A stretch of DNA of 64,000 nt from NCBI GenBank assembly GCA_001692895.1, contig KV748201.1, positions 1,984,001-2,048,000 on the forward strand, written 5' to 3'. Both the position numbers and the translations under genes were made by a program. The stretch comes from Cenococcum geophilum 1.58. Lineage: Eukaryota; Ascomycota; Dothideomycetes; Gloniales; Gloniaceae. Under the pieces are notes generated by a model that saw only the letters and a program-made list of their open reading frames with translations, was not told the DNA's origin and ran no database searches. Shown here piece by piece: positions 24,979-35,399 of this stretch (position 1 is the first letter of the stretch; each line of letters opens with the position of its first letter).

Positions 24979-27286
24979 ATGTTTTCCGCCACCCCACCTA
25001 GTATTGGATCATCTCGGCGGAAGCAAGTCTGCAAAAGCTGTAGACAACGCAAGAAGAGATGCGATGTATGTTGCTTCTCCCTTTATCTCCTCCAATTTGT
25101 GATGAGACTTGAATAACTTGTTGTTCTTCAGGGAGTCCGTCCAACGTGCACATTGTGTCGCAGGTGGAATGTTCATTGCGACTACTCCGCCCCCGCACCA
25201 AATTTTAGCTCGCAGCGGGCGTCGATGTCTGCTAGAAGCGACTTGACGTCTTCCGAGACACATGACGGCCAGCCTGAATGGCGTCTAAGCTCGGCAACCG
25301 TATTTCCAATGTTACAGCCTTCCGAGAGTAACTCCGCATGACGGCCAGCCTGAATGGCGTCTAAGCTCGGCAACCGTATTTCCAATGTTACAGCCTTCCG
25401 AGAGTAACTCCGGAGGCCTTTTATATCCAGTTCAGCTGCAGAAGGACTTGACAACCTCTTCTACAGCATTCCCATCATTTGATATCCATCCAACTACACT
25501 CTTTATTCCCGGTACGGACAGTTGGTCTCAAAATACACCTTTGTCCCCAAATGCGCAATACATGTCTGCTTCCGGTGGATTGCAAAGTCCAGAGTTCTCC
25601 AGAGATTTCTCTTCACATATAGAGATACCGTGGCAATTTCCTGAATCGAATAATTTTGAAGTGTCTGCGTCAGCAGAGTTGTCCCGCCCAAGCCTACCAC
25701 CAGACCATCAGCTAATCGAGCTGTTTGAACTGTTCTTTTCGCACTTCTATCCTTTACTACCATGCTTTCATAAAACTACTCTTCTAGGTGAGGTCAAAAG
25801 TCAAGAGATACAAAAGCAGGCTCCCTTCCTCGTCTACGCTATCATATCAATGTCAGCGAAGGTCCATCCTAATCCGACAACTCAGGCCTACAGAGACGTA
25901 TGGTTCAACCAAGCTAAAGAACTGTATGAACTCACCCAGAGAGATACTCTACCAGGTCTACGAGTAATTCAAACTGGGATTTGTATTGCATTTCATGCCT
26001 CCAAGCTTGGCCAGTATTCCACAGCTTGGCTATCTCTTGGTAAAGCTTGGAGGCAGGCCTGCGCTCTCAGTCTGAATAGACTAGATGATGAGACCGGAGG
26101 TAGGTTTGGGCTTGGTCCTCCGCCAAAGTCCAGTCTGGAGAGAGAGGAGTATCGAAGGACGTTGTGGAGCCTATTCATTCTTGATAGAAGCCAATCCTGG
26201 CCCATAGGCTGGCCGCATGGAATAGATGATCGGCAATACATGGTTAACCTACCGATTGAGGAGCGAAGGTTTCAATCGGCAGCAACGTTGGTAGGTCATC
26301 CGCTAATCAACACCTATAGATCCGTGATTAATATTTTCCTCTTTTCGATCTCTTTTATATCATAATTGCTCACCATATTTCAGACACTAGATGATATCCG
26401 ATCCACTCCTTTCAGCCGGAATCTGAGCAAGCTTATTGCAGCGCCCAGTACGCAAGGTGGTTCGGCGGATCTATTCCAATACCTGATTAAGAGTTACGTT
26501 ATTCTTGGACGTGTAGTGGAGCATGTCCATGACCTCCACGGATCTCCCGACGATGAGGATTATTTTCGTGAGTCCAATTATTTAGACTCGCAAATTATTC
26601 GATTTCGACTCAGTCTACCACGGGTAGCCACTTCAATTCTCGCAGCATCAGCTGATGACTACTTGCACGTGGCATGGCTCAATGTAATGCTTAACACAAT
26701 TGCTATTCTTCTTCATTATCGAGCTACTGTGCTCAAGCCTGCATCGTTGGAGGCGGAAAATGATGAAGAGAATACGCGTTTTGCGCAGTGCGTTGCCGCA
26801 GCTCGAAGTACAATTCAGTTCATCAAAGACATGTCACGCGTCTCTCTCGATCCGCTTTTTAATCCTCATATTGCACCCGACATTTACCTCGTATCCTGAG
26901 CTCGCCTCATGTCACGCGTCTCTCTCGATCCGCTTTTTAATCCTCATATTGCACCCGACATTTACCTCGTATCCTGCGTCCTAATTATTGATTGGAGGCA
27001 AACGGGAGATGAAAATGTGAAGTCTGACATCGATATGCTTGATCTATTCTTCGACCGTCTATACGAAGTATACCCTATGGTAGGGAAGAAGTTCAAAGTC
27101 GCGCTCCGGTATGATCTGCAACGTGATAACGAAGGTGTGCGTAAGATGCGCGAAGCAGGCGCTAGAGGTTTACTCGCAGACTGCTCGACATTGCGACGTT
27201 TACTGAAGACGGATGAACAACTACAACAAGATAGCTTTCCATTAATCCCGAACCGGGGGTTGCAGGTGAATGGGCAGGTGATATGA
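24979..27286 (+). CDS. Zn2Cys6 transcription factor, disrupted as assembled
   Basis: Exon 1 (24979-25065) and exon 2 (from 25132) join across a 66-bp intron to give the zinc cluster: VCKSCRQRKKRCD then GVRPTCTLCRRWNVHC, i.e. CX2CX6CX6CX2CX6C at residues about 18-45. Exon 2 runs to 26323; a 60-bp intron (GTGATT...TTTCAG, 26324-26383) leads to exon 3, ending at 27286. The middle holds a fungal_trans domain (LFELFFSHFYPLLPCFHK, then REEYRRTLWSLFILDR). Two tandem duplications break it: 76 bp at 25337 shifts the frame, and 78 bp at 26908 brings in a TGA at 26897. Without them the reading is continuous, about 675 residues. Either they are assembly errors and the gene is sound, or the gene died recently. 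It converges on the dehydrogenase; targets are unknown. Confidence 0.88.
25261..25412 (+). repeat. Perfect 76-bp tandem duplication in the Zn2Cys6 gene
   Basis: Bases 25261-25336 recur exactly at 25337-25412. The junction is ACTCCG|CATGACGG. The extra copy moves the frame by one and creates TGA at 25339-25341. The reading resumes in the other frame inside the second copy. Confidence 0.95.
26830..26976 (+). repeat. 69-bp duplication with 9-bp filler in the Zn2Cys6 gene
   Basis: Bases 26830-26898 recur exactly at 26908-26976, separated by AGCTCGCCT. The period of 78 keeps the frame, but the filler side of the junction completes a TGA at 26897-26899. The second copy starts CATGTCACG, as does the first. 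Confidence 0.93.
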
Positions 27287-27446
27287 GCTATATTCATTAC
27301 GAAATTATATTCATTTCTCTGCGAAACTCATCCTTCAACTGCGTCCTGTGACCCCTTGAAACACGACTAAAAATATGGGAACCAAATCCTTCCTAGTCTT
27401 ACCTACTACCTTCAAAACTCTCCATCCCCATTGAAGGCTCCGAGTC

Positions 27447-28250
27447 CTACGCTACAAACCTTCCTCCATTCGTGTCGATCACAGCTGCGGTCACAAATTG
27501 GTCCTTCATTGCATACAAATATGCCTCAGCTGTGTCTTCCGGCTTCCCGATCACACCCACCGTTGTCTGAGTCACTACATTCTTCATAACCATATCCAGC
27601 ATCTCCGGTGAGAAGCTGTTAATCAACTCCGTCTTCNCCATGCCCGGACTGATCATATTCACCCTCAGCGGCTTCAAGTCGACCGCCAATCCACGCATCA
27701 GCCCTTCTATCGCTCCGCCCCAGCCAGCAGCTATCGACCAACCCGGCGCAGGCTTATGCGTGTTAGCTCCGCCGGTAATCGTAAAGGAAGAAGCGGGCGT
27801 GAGATTCATATATTTCGGGATCAACTTGGCAATCATGATAGGGCCGATGAAGCGCACACCCCCAAGCTTTATAACCGCAGCCGGCGTCGCGTTGGCGATA
27901 GTAGGGAAATCCAGCGCATCCCCGGCCGTGAAGGCAATATGGTCGATCTTCTTCTCTCCGCCCGCCGTCACCTTGCTCAGCAGCGCGTCGAGATTTGCTT
28001 CGAGGTTGCCAGAGTCGGCGAGGTCGCACGTGTAGCCGTTCAGCTTCTCGGCGGGGACGTCGGGGTAGGACGACCTGAGGCGGTTGAGGGCGTTGGAGAG
28101 ACGGGTAGGGTTTGAGCTGGAGATTGTGACGCAGGCGCCATGCTCGAGGGAGGCTTCGGCGACGCAGAAACCGATGCCGGATGTTCCGCCGAAGATTAGG
28201 ATGTTGCGGTTGGCGAGCTTGGAGGTGTATTTTTGGGCGTTGGCGGACAT
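27447..28250 (-). CDS. Short-chain dehydrogenase/reductase-like protein, atypical active site
   Basis: A single-exon gene of 267 residues. The ATG at 28250 is chosen over the in-frame one at 28319 because it has a good fungal context (CACCATGTCC) and removes 23 low-complexity residues. The Rossmann motif GGTSGIG is at residues 21-27, after the beta strand NILIF. A later segment, GGANTHKPAPGWSIAAGWGGA, occupies the place of the catalytic Ser...YxxxK, with no Tyr-x-x-x-Lys visible. The NMISPG turn and C-terminal NGGRFV are family-typical. It probably binds NAD(P) but may not be a standard reductase; related fungal SDR-like proteins with this PGW...GG block are known to me only as unnamed oxidoreductases. 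One undetermined base falls at 27637. Confidence 0.85.
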   Translation of the reverse strand: MSANAQKYTSKLANRNILIFGGTSGIGFCVAEASLEHGACVTISSSNPTRLSNALNRLRSSYPDVPAEKLNGYTCDLADSGNLEANLDALLSKVTAGGEKKIDHIAFTAGDALDFPTIANATPAAVIKLGGVRFIGPIMIAKLIPKYMNLTPASSFTITGGANTHKPAPGWSIAAGWGGAIEGLMRGLAVDLKPLRVNMISPGMXKTELINSFSPEMLDMVMKNVVTQTTVGVIGKPEDTAEAYLYAMKDQFVTAAVIDTNGGRFVA

Positions 28251-29540
28251 GGTGGGTGGTTTTCTGGAGCTGGAGTTGGATCGGTAGGGAGATTGTAATG
28301 AGAAGTGAACTTTTTGCACGGAAGGCTTGTTGCAAATGAAATCAGTGCGTCTTATGGATATCTTCGTGGGCTTTCCTTTCTTCTTAAATGCCTCTGTAGA
28401 ACTCCCTCACCCCACAACGGCGTAAATATCCCTCCGCATACTGCCATCTTACAAATCCAGCGGAGATAATATAACCTATCATAGCAAATCCTACCTCGAA
28501 TTCAGTATTCACTATGAGATCTAGCGGCGGCGACAATGGTGTTGAATTCGTCCGTGTCGGCGCCGCTATGTCTGTTTTCGGACCTGATACGCAGAGGCGG
28601 GCCGCTCGTGCGTTAGCGTCGCCGCTCGCGAGGCTGAGTTTTGAGGCGTGATGCACAATACTATCCCTCGTCTTTGTGAAGGTCCTCGAAAGCCTATTAG
28701 AGTATGTTTTTGTGATCGTATGGAATCCGAATGGACTCCATGCTCCCTTTACAAATTTTGAGCTTCTTGATTTGCCATATTCTGGAGACTCTTTGTCTTA
28801 ATATTCTGCAGATTTACGAGCCCAGGGCTTTTACTTTTACCAGCTTCCATTCGTTAAACATTTTAGGTTTTCAGCATTAGACAGCGATATTAATGATCTC
28901 TGGTCAGGTTAAGGCTCTGCGTTGGATTGGCGAGGGCCTTTTAAAGGGTTTTAGGTGGCTCCCAGACGTACGTTTCGCGTAGTAGCTATTGAACGAATCG
29001 AGCTTGGAGCTTTGAGGTGCGGGGTTTTGAGCGATCACCGTAATTTGCGCAGGCCAAGGATTTAGGAATTGTGTTAGCGGCAGAACTAGATATTTTAAGT
29101 TGCGTGATGGCATATTTGGTCACTCAGCGCGCGGCATGATCTATCGGGAAATATCCATTCGAGTTGAGAATCTTATTTGCAAGCTGTCTATCGTCTACTT
29201 TCGCTAATTGAGACAACCCAAAGTCTAAAGTGGCTATTCTAATATTACTTGGGCAGCATATATTACAGATGTGAATAACTCTTTTGTTTCGTTGGAGGGT
29301 ATCGATAGCGCTTTTGTTGCAAAGGAAGCGAAACATGCTAGCTTCTATGCGTGTAGAATATGATTTTAGGATGCAGGCGAGAGAGAGGGAAGGCTAGACA
29401 AAAAGGTTGCTTGGGCGATTGGGCGTGGTTTAAGTGTTTGTGGAATTTACTCTTTGACAGTTCGTTAAAAGAGATGAAACGGCGGGTATTGGTAAAACGA
29501 AAAGGTGTCTTTGCAAACCCGAGGATTACCTCAGCAAGCT
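28251..29540. other. Intergenic, no confident gene
   Basis: Promoter side of the dehydrogenase and the right margin of the gene island. A 90-codon minus-strand frame (28384-28656, starting MHHASKLSLASGD) is the only candidate and has no motif; others at 28904-29113, 29124-29336 and 29338-29560 occur on one or both strands and look accidental. Composition is normal, with no RIP. Confidence 0.45.
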
Positions 29541-29628
29541 TAGACCATAGAATCAATTAGCGGACATACGTATATCCGCAAGCGGATATCGCTAACCTTT
29601 TTTATTAAAAAGTTGATTCTATGATCTA
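29541..29628. repeat. 88-bp hairpin/inverted repeat at the island border
   Basis: Arms TAGACCATAGAATCAA (29541-29556) and TTGATTCTATGATCTA (29613-29628) are inverted repeats with one mismatch. Inside lie TTAGCG/CGCTAA and a near-perfect 20-bp palindrome, GCGGACATACGTATATCCGC (29560-29579). The last TA (29627-29628) is the target of the pogo element. It may be a small MITE or the end of an older element whose other parts lie beyond 34851. Confidence 0.7.
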
Positions 29629-29659
29629 CTCGCCTAACGCGCCAACCCCTGCGGGGTTG

Positions 29660-29886
29660 TGTCGGACGGACAAGTCACTAAGAAGAACTCTGTCTATTGA
29701 ATGTGGCTCTAGAGCCTCTATAAATACATAAGGAAAATAGGTAGTAGACTACTTCGCTGACCGTATCGTAGACCGAGTCGTAGACCGTGTCGTTGACCGA
29801 GTCGTTGACCGAGACAGTAGTAAGACATACGAGAACAAGGTGGTGAGTCATAAGGTGGTACCTGAGAGTGACCTCAACGTTCGACA
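29660..29886 (+). mobile_element. Solo LTR, 227 bp, with 5-bp target duplication
   Basis: It begins TGTCGGACG and ends CGTTCGACA, a TG...CA LTR signature with inverted tips TGTCG/CGACA. It is flanked by GGTTG at 29655-29659 and 29887-29891, and removing it restores the pogo inverted repeat. A TATA-like TCTATAAATACA lies near 29717, and tandem GTCGTTGACCGA-type units fill the middle. It is not RIP-mutated, so it is young or too short to be hit. No internal region of this family is visible in the window. Confidence 0.9.
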
Positions 29887-30859
29887 GGTTGGCCCTAGCC
29901 AGCTCAACACCAAGGACCAGCTTAACGCCAATTTTGCTACACAACCTGTATACAAGTTACTCCTAAGGCCGCAAAACACGATATATTTTGACTATTTACG
30001 CAGTTCTTAGTGTTGTAATAGTATAGGATCCAGCCACTGTAGCTGTGGAGGCGCTCCCTGCTCTAAAGCCTTAGTGGCTGCGCTCTAAGCGTCCTGCTTA
30101 AACTTCCTTATAGCAGCTCTACCAGCCTTCTAAGCCTTTACCTTAATGCGCGCGTTAATAGCAGCGCAAGCGCTACGTGCAGTGATAACTCCACCCTTCT
30201 ATACTACCTTTTAGTTTATTATTTAGCGGTGCTATTACTATTTTACCGCAGCTGTAAGTATTATAAGGTCCTCCTTAGCTAGGGTTTATAGAGCCATATT
30301 TATATTAGCAACGTTAAGGTATTTAAGCAGCCTAAATTTATTTATAGGCCTACTACGCTTAGCAGCCCTTCTTAGCTTTATGCTCTATCGTTTATAAAAT
30401 TATACCATTATTAGAGTAGGCGTAGTAGGGTTAATTATAGGGTTATTATAAATATTAGGTGGTGGCGTTTAAGGCTAAGAAGGCTCTACCTTTTAAAGCA
30501 TAATCTTAGGGTTATATAGGTATAGGCCAGCCTACTCCCAGCTTAACAATATAGAGCGTTTCTTAAAGGTTTATCACTATATAAAGTTAATCAGTGTAGT
30601 TAGTAATAATACAATAATTAATGATACAATTATCATTATTAATCATTATTGATCATTATTAATTAATTTAATTATAATAATATCTGTATTTCTAATCTTA
30701 TTGCGTTACTTAGGCCTCTATATAATGGTGCTAGGGTATATTACCTACTACATTGCCGCATTACTGCATTCTACCATATTCTGCCAGTCCTATAGTTATT
30801 CCGAAAATATCAGTAAAAATTGCTAAGCCGTATAACGTACATCAATAGTATATCACCAA

Positions 30860-31128
30860 GTTCCACCATAACTTGTCTACTAGGTTCCACCACAACTATC
30901 CACTAAGTTCCACCGCAACTGTCCACCAAGTTCTGCCGTAACTGTTCACCAAGTTCCACCGCAACTATCCACTAAGTTCCACCGCAACTATCCACCTAGT
31001 TCCACCGCAACTATCCGCCTAGTTCCACCGCAACTATCCACTAAGTTCCACCGCAACTGTCCACCAAGTTCTACCGTAACTATCCACTAAGTTCCACCGC
31101 AACTATCTACTAAGTTCCACCGCAACTG
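30860..31128 (+). repeat. 23-bp minisatellite inside the hAT element
   Basis: About 12 head-to-tail units of CCGCAACTATCCACTAAGTTCCA with variants such as GTCCACC or CTAGTTCCA. There are no unique spacers, so it is not a CRISPR array. It lies between the transposase 3' end and the left terminal repeat of the hAT. Confidence 0.9.
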
Positions 31129-31181
31129 CCGTTTTCTGCCTATACCGTAATAAGTAGTAAGTAAGCCAATAGTAGGGTGAC

Positions 31182-31400
31182 AGAATATGGCAGAATATAG
31201 TAGAATATGGCAGAATATAGCAGAATATGGCAGAATATGGCAGAATATGGCAGAAATATAGCAGAATATAGTAGAAATATAGCAGAATACGGCATAATGC
31301 GGCATAATGCGGCAATATGTAAGAGGTAACCTGCCCTAGTACCATTATAGGCAGAAAATGGCAGAATATAGTTAATATGGCAGAATATAGCAGGAGACAC
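31182..31400 (+). repeat. 10-bp CAGAATATGG repeat array
   Basis: Tandem CAGAATATGG/CAGAATATAG units from 31182 to about 31300, with scattered further units to 31390 and related CATATTCTGCC near 30775. Open frames on the minus strand (31087-31451, rich in Tyr/Ile/Leu) are by-products of the repeat. Confidence 0.85.
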
Positions 31401-31479
31401 GCCCAGATAGTATTCTATAAGCTTTACTTTAGATACTAGCTCTTTAAGCACTTAGTTTTTTTAACCATCTCTACTCTAA

Positions 31480-33480
31480 GCTGCATTCTTTCCTATAATA
31501 TTGTACGACGCCTACTAAAAAAAACTCTCTCTGGCTTATCGCTTATTGCAGAAATTAATAGAACTTTAAATATAAATGCTAAAAGCCGCGGCCAACGCTT
31601 TTATTACTGCTCCTACGCCTACTACTAAATTGCAGAAACCTTAGGGTCGTACGGCTCTCCAGAACAGTAATCCTCGTACTTATCCTAACTTACTAGACGA
31701 GTATACTTATTATTAATATCCCGCTTAATACGATTAAACAAATTAAGCTATTCTTCCTATACCTCGGATTTAGGCTCCTTCTTATATAATACAGAAACTG
31801 GATACTTATCTTAGTGCTTTTCCTAAAGCTTCTTAACCCTTAATAGGGTATTATTCTACCACTTCTCTAGCCAATATCTCTTAATATAATTTATATAACG
31901 CTTTAGGTAAAGAATAAGAGCAGCTGCATAAAGAGGCGACTTATTAGTTTCTATATAGTACTTATTAAACTTTACCTAGTAATATATAATTCTAGAAATA
32001 AAGACTTTATTGCTATAATATAGTTTCTATTATAGCATTAGTTTTTATAAATAATAAATAAGAATAGACATATAAGAGCCCTATTTATATGCTTAATTAA
32101 AATATCTATAGTAGGAAGCACTTGGTTAAGTGTTACATTATTACCTTATAATTTCCGTATTGCTTTCTTAAAGGGTATAAAAAACTCCGACATTATATAA
32201 AGTAATTACCAGTCTTATAGAGTAAGACTATCCTTTAGGAGCGTTAATAAGTTTTCCTCTACATACTTGTTAACCGCACTCCTATACTTAAGTGCTATAG
32301 TAAGCATATAAAACTAGCTATTCCATTATATATAATTATTAAGTGGAATCCTTCTCCCTATATAACTCTTAAATAGTTTTATACGTGCAGCTAAGGAGCG
32401 TATATAGACAATAATATTATAAAGCTTACTAAGTACACCTATACGCGAAAATAAGTCTTACTTCTCCTTCTTTTCCTTTTTACTAAGTTCCTTCCCACTC
32501 TCCTTATCCTCTTTGTATAGCTCAATTTGCTTAATATTAATAATATCTTAAAATAAGAATGCTAGAATAGTAAGATTAATAATATAGCCCTAGCAACGGA
32601 TCCGCTATTGCGTGGGATCCCATTTAATATCTTTATTCTTAAGAAGATACTAACTAATTGCACGGCAGAGAGTGTTATTTATACTAGAGTTATCGGCAAT
32701 AATAGCTCTAAGCTTTTATACGATTCTAAAGTTCTTTAAAACTAGAAGTAAAGCATCCTATTAGTCCTCCCCACTATAACTAGCTACCGTATAAAAAGTA
32801 AAAAGAGCTTTTATTAGTACCTTCTGGTTGTTAATAAAGTAAGCACAGATTATAAGAAGAAGGTAGTTATTTAGTAAGATCCAGATATTAATAGCAAGAT
32901 AAATATTTATTAACGTAGACTAAAGCTTCTTCCGTATAATATCCATTTGTAATTAGAATAAATTATTAACTATTTTAGTAATAGTTGTATAAGATACTGG
33001 GATATAGCTTCTTAATTCTGGATTTAGAGCCTAGTAGAGTATATAAAGTTCTAGCCATTTAATAGCCCGAAAAGGAAGGTTTCGTATAATAATTAAGTTA
33101 AGAAAAGCCTGTTTAATAACGTCCTTATTAAGAATCTTCTTAAGTACCTAGAAATTAAACTTGGTTATATTATTCTAGGCGGAAGCTTTATTATAAAGTT
33201 GCTTTAATTTCTTATATGCTGCAACTTTAGTACTACTATCGCTAACTGCCAGAATGATTTAATGCTTCGACTTTAAGTAATTCCGGAGGTTAGTAGTTAC
33301 TAATACGCCGTACAAGCACTTAAAGCAGTAGATAATCTTATAGCCTTTTTTATTAAGCTTTGGCTTATTATTATTTGGTAGGCGGGAGTATTAATAAATT
33401 AGGGACCTTAAACTCCTCTCTTATTATATGCTAGAGGCGTTAATTAAGTTAAGAGTACCTATAAGAAGAGAGGAATCAGC
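31480..33480 (-). pseudogene. hAT transposase (dead), minus strand
   Basis: Reading leftwards from about 33400, a BED-like zinc finger appears (YCFKCLYGV, then LRNYLKSKH; about 33345-33260). The RNase H-like core follows (LPFRAIKWLELY, SYTTITKIVNN), and the C-terminal part near 31860-31650 has W-rich NNTLLRVKKL and NLFNRIKRDI-like text. Stops fall at former Gln/Trp codons. The conserved hAT C-terminal dimer motif is too eroded to call. Confidence 0.75.
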
Positions 33481-33669
33481 TTCTAAAGCTATAATTATAT
33501 ATAATACCTAGAGAAACCAGGAGATTTGATATTTTGCTCTATAGTAGGGTGCGCTAAGAAATTATTAGTAATTATTAAAATAAGCGAGTAATAAGCGATA
33601 ATCTTTAATAACGATTATTGATTAATCTTATCATGATAAGATTTATTACTAACTACACTAAAGTTAATA

Positions 33670-34740
33670 GTATAGAGAAACTCTACCTTGTTAAAATCTA
33701 TATACCTAGTTTAAGTTACTACCTTAATAGCTTGCTTATAGTAGTGCTTAAATAGTTAAAATATAACTACGTTATATGGCTGTAGGTTGTGGCTTATATA
33801 AAGTAGTAGACTAAATAGTATAATTTTATAGTCGTTGTAGTAGTTAAGGAATTCCTTTATTAGGTATAAGCCGTAGCCGTTAAAAATTAGGAGCCGGTAA
33901 GCGCCACGCTATTACTTTACGCTCTACTTATTAAAGTACTTAAGCCATTTAATTAAAAGGGTATTATTTAAGTATCTAAATAGCAACGTACTAATTAGGT
34001 AGTTATTAGGCAGCGCGGTAGTAGCATACTATTACTAAAGGTAGTAGATGCCTTATATAATAAGGAGCGGAGGTAGAACCTTACTATTAGCTAAAATAGT
34101 CTCTACCAACGTAATATAATCGCGATTTAATTTTAACGGCGAGAGGTAAGTCTTCTGGTAATCTATAGTAATAATCTACTAGCTACTACTTATACTAATT
34201 CTAAAGCTAGTCTTGTCTATATTATATATATCTCCCTAAATAATGCCGTACTTATAGACTATAGCCTTAAACTCGTTAAAATAAGCCTTATATACCTCTA
34301 TACTATTAGCAGCAACCTAATTAAGCTCCTTTAACTTTTACTTAACGCGTTTACAATTTAGGTTAGCAGCTAGCTAGTGCGTAATAAAGTGCTGCCTAAG
34401 GGGAGGTGCTTTACCATCAGGGTGGTTAAGGTTAAGGATGCGCTAAATAGCACCTTTTAGCTGCGAAACCATAGCTAGTATGCCTAATTTATTATAGTAA
34501 GCAATATAGGACCTAACTGCTCGCTCCTAGGCGTCATTTAATAGTTTATTTATACTAGGGCGGTTACTTTTGCTCTATCGGCCTCTAACACGTTACGTAA
34601 GTCGATTGTACAGCACGTAGAATTTACGCGAAAAAGACGTAATATTAGGCTTGTTAAGACCCTCTATTATATCTATTACATACTCTATACGCTGCTCGAT
34701 AGAGCAATAATCTCCATACTATTAATTTATAGCGTGGTTG
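33670..34740 (-). pseudogene. pogo/Fot1 DDE transposase (dead), N-terminal and catalytic part
   Basis: The minus-strand frame shows an HTH region (about 34740-34450), then the DDE_1 catalytic block: YNIDKTSFRI at about 34224, ending a run with IITIDYQ, then NRDYITLVE, GAYRLLIFNGYG near 33890 and PYNVVIF near 33760. In active relatives the first reads IDETGF and the second FDGYG; here E and D have become K and N, changes that fit RIP (G to A). The C-terminal portion continues at 30580-29980, beyond the nested hAT. Confidence 0.88.
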
Positions 34741-34851
34741 TGTATTATAGGGCGTTAAAAATAGATGGTATAGTAAAATTGGCGTTAAGCTGGTCCTTAG
34801 TGTTAAGCTGGCTAGGGCCAACCCCGCAGAGGTTAGCGTATTAGGCGAGTA

Positions 34852-35340
34852 AGGGACTTTTCTAACGTTTTTTAAGCGATCCGACTTTGTTTATATATAG
34901 AGTAGTTACCTTTTTTAACGAAATTAATCTACCACCCTATAGCAGCTATTATCTCAGAAATACCGTTAAATTAATCCGTAGAAGTAGCTCTATAATTAAT
35001 AAGTATATCTACCTTATTAGCCCCCATAATGTTAAGTAAAAAGCGCCGCTAAACGGGTAATATGTTAATAATTAAATCGCCTATTCCCACTATAAATATA
35101 ATATTAGTTAACCAGCGGACGCCTATCTAAACACTAACTGGGGCATCCGCTAAGCAGATATTAAAGGAAGAAAAGGTTAGAATTATTCTATAGTATTTAT
35201 AGAAGTGGCGATAGTCCTTTAGTAACCTTTCTTTAGTATAGCTATAGCTTAGTGTTAATAAAAGATAAGGTATAAGAAATAATAAGGCGTAAAAAAAGAA
35301 GAAAGAAAAAAAGAAGAAGGTAAAGGGGCTTATTGCTACC
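34852..35340. other. RIP-degraded spacer
   Basis: TA-rich sequence right of the pogo element. It contains CAGCGGACGCC and GCATCCGCTAAGC near 35115-35155, an imperfect inverted pair related to the hairpin at 29541. The 75-codon minus-strand frame (35127-35354) is a polypurine/pyrimidine accident. Confidence 0.4.
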
Positions 35341-35399
35341 CTTTTAGGGGACAAAGAAATCCGTAATACGATTATAGAGATTATATATATTTATTCGGA

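Larger units (their letters stand above)
30592..33660 (-). mobile_element. Second hAT element, nested in the pogo element
   Basis: Ends are CAGTGTAGTTAGTAATAA and its inverted partner (last G changed to A at 33660). The 8-bp target duplication AAGTTAAT lies at 30584-30591 and 33661-33668. It is 3069 bp long. The transposase is on the minus strand and two tandem arrays lie in the left third. The ends differ from those of the hAT at 12741, so it is another family. Confidence 0.93.
29629..34849 (-). mobile_element. pogo/Fot1-type element carrying two nested insertions
   Basis: Terminal inverted repeats starting CTCGCCTAA and containing a palindromic block (CCCCTGCGGGG on the left) followed by GGCCCTAGCCAGC sit at both ends. 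The target dinucleotide TA is at 29627-29628 and 34850-34851. Transposase is on the minus strand, split by a hAT at 30592-33660, and the left inverted repeat is split by a solo LTR at 29660-29886. Without these insertions the element would be about 1.9 kb, normal for Fot1-like elements. Confidence 0.9.

Noticed and set aside
17591..28250. Biosynthetic gene cluster (transporter, regulator, dehydrogenase)
   Set aside because: No backbone enzyme is present and housekeeping genes (capping protein, AT-hook protein) lie between the candidates.
28384..28656. 90-codon minus-strand frame beside the dehydrogenase
   Set aside because: No motif, no splice pattern and no supporting context; noted in the intergenic entry only.
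30860..31400. Regularly spaced 23-bp and 10-bp repeats as a possible CRISPR array
   Set aside because: Units are contiguous without unique spacers, and the DNA is eukaryotic.
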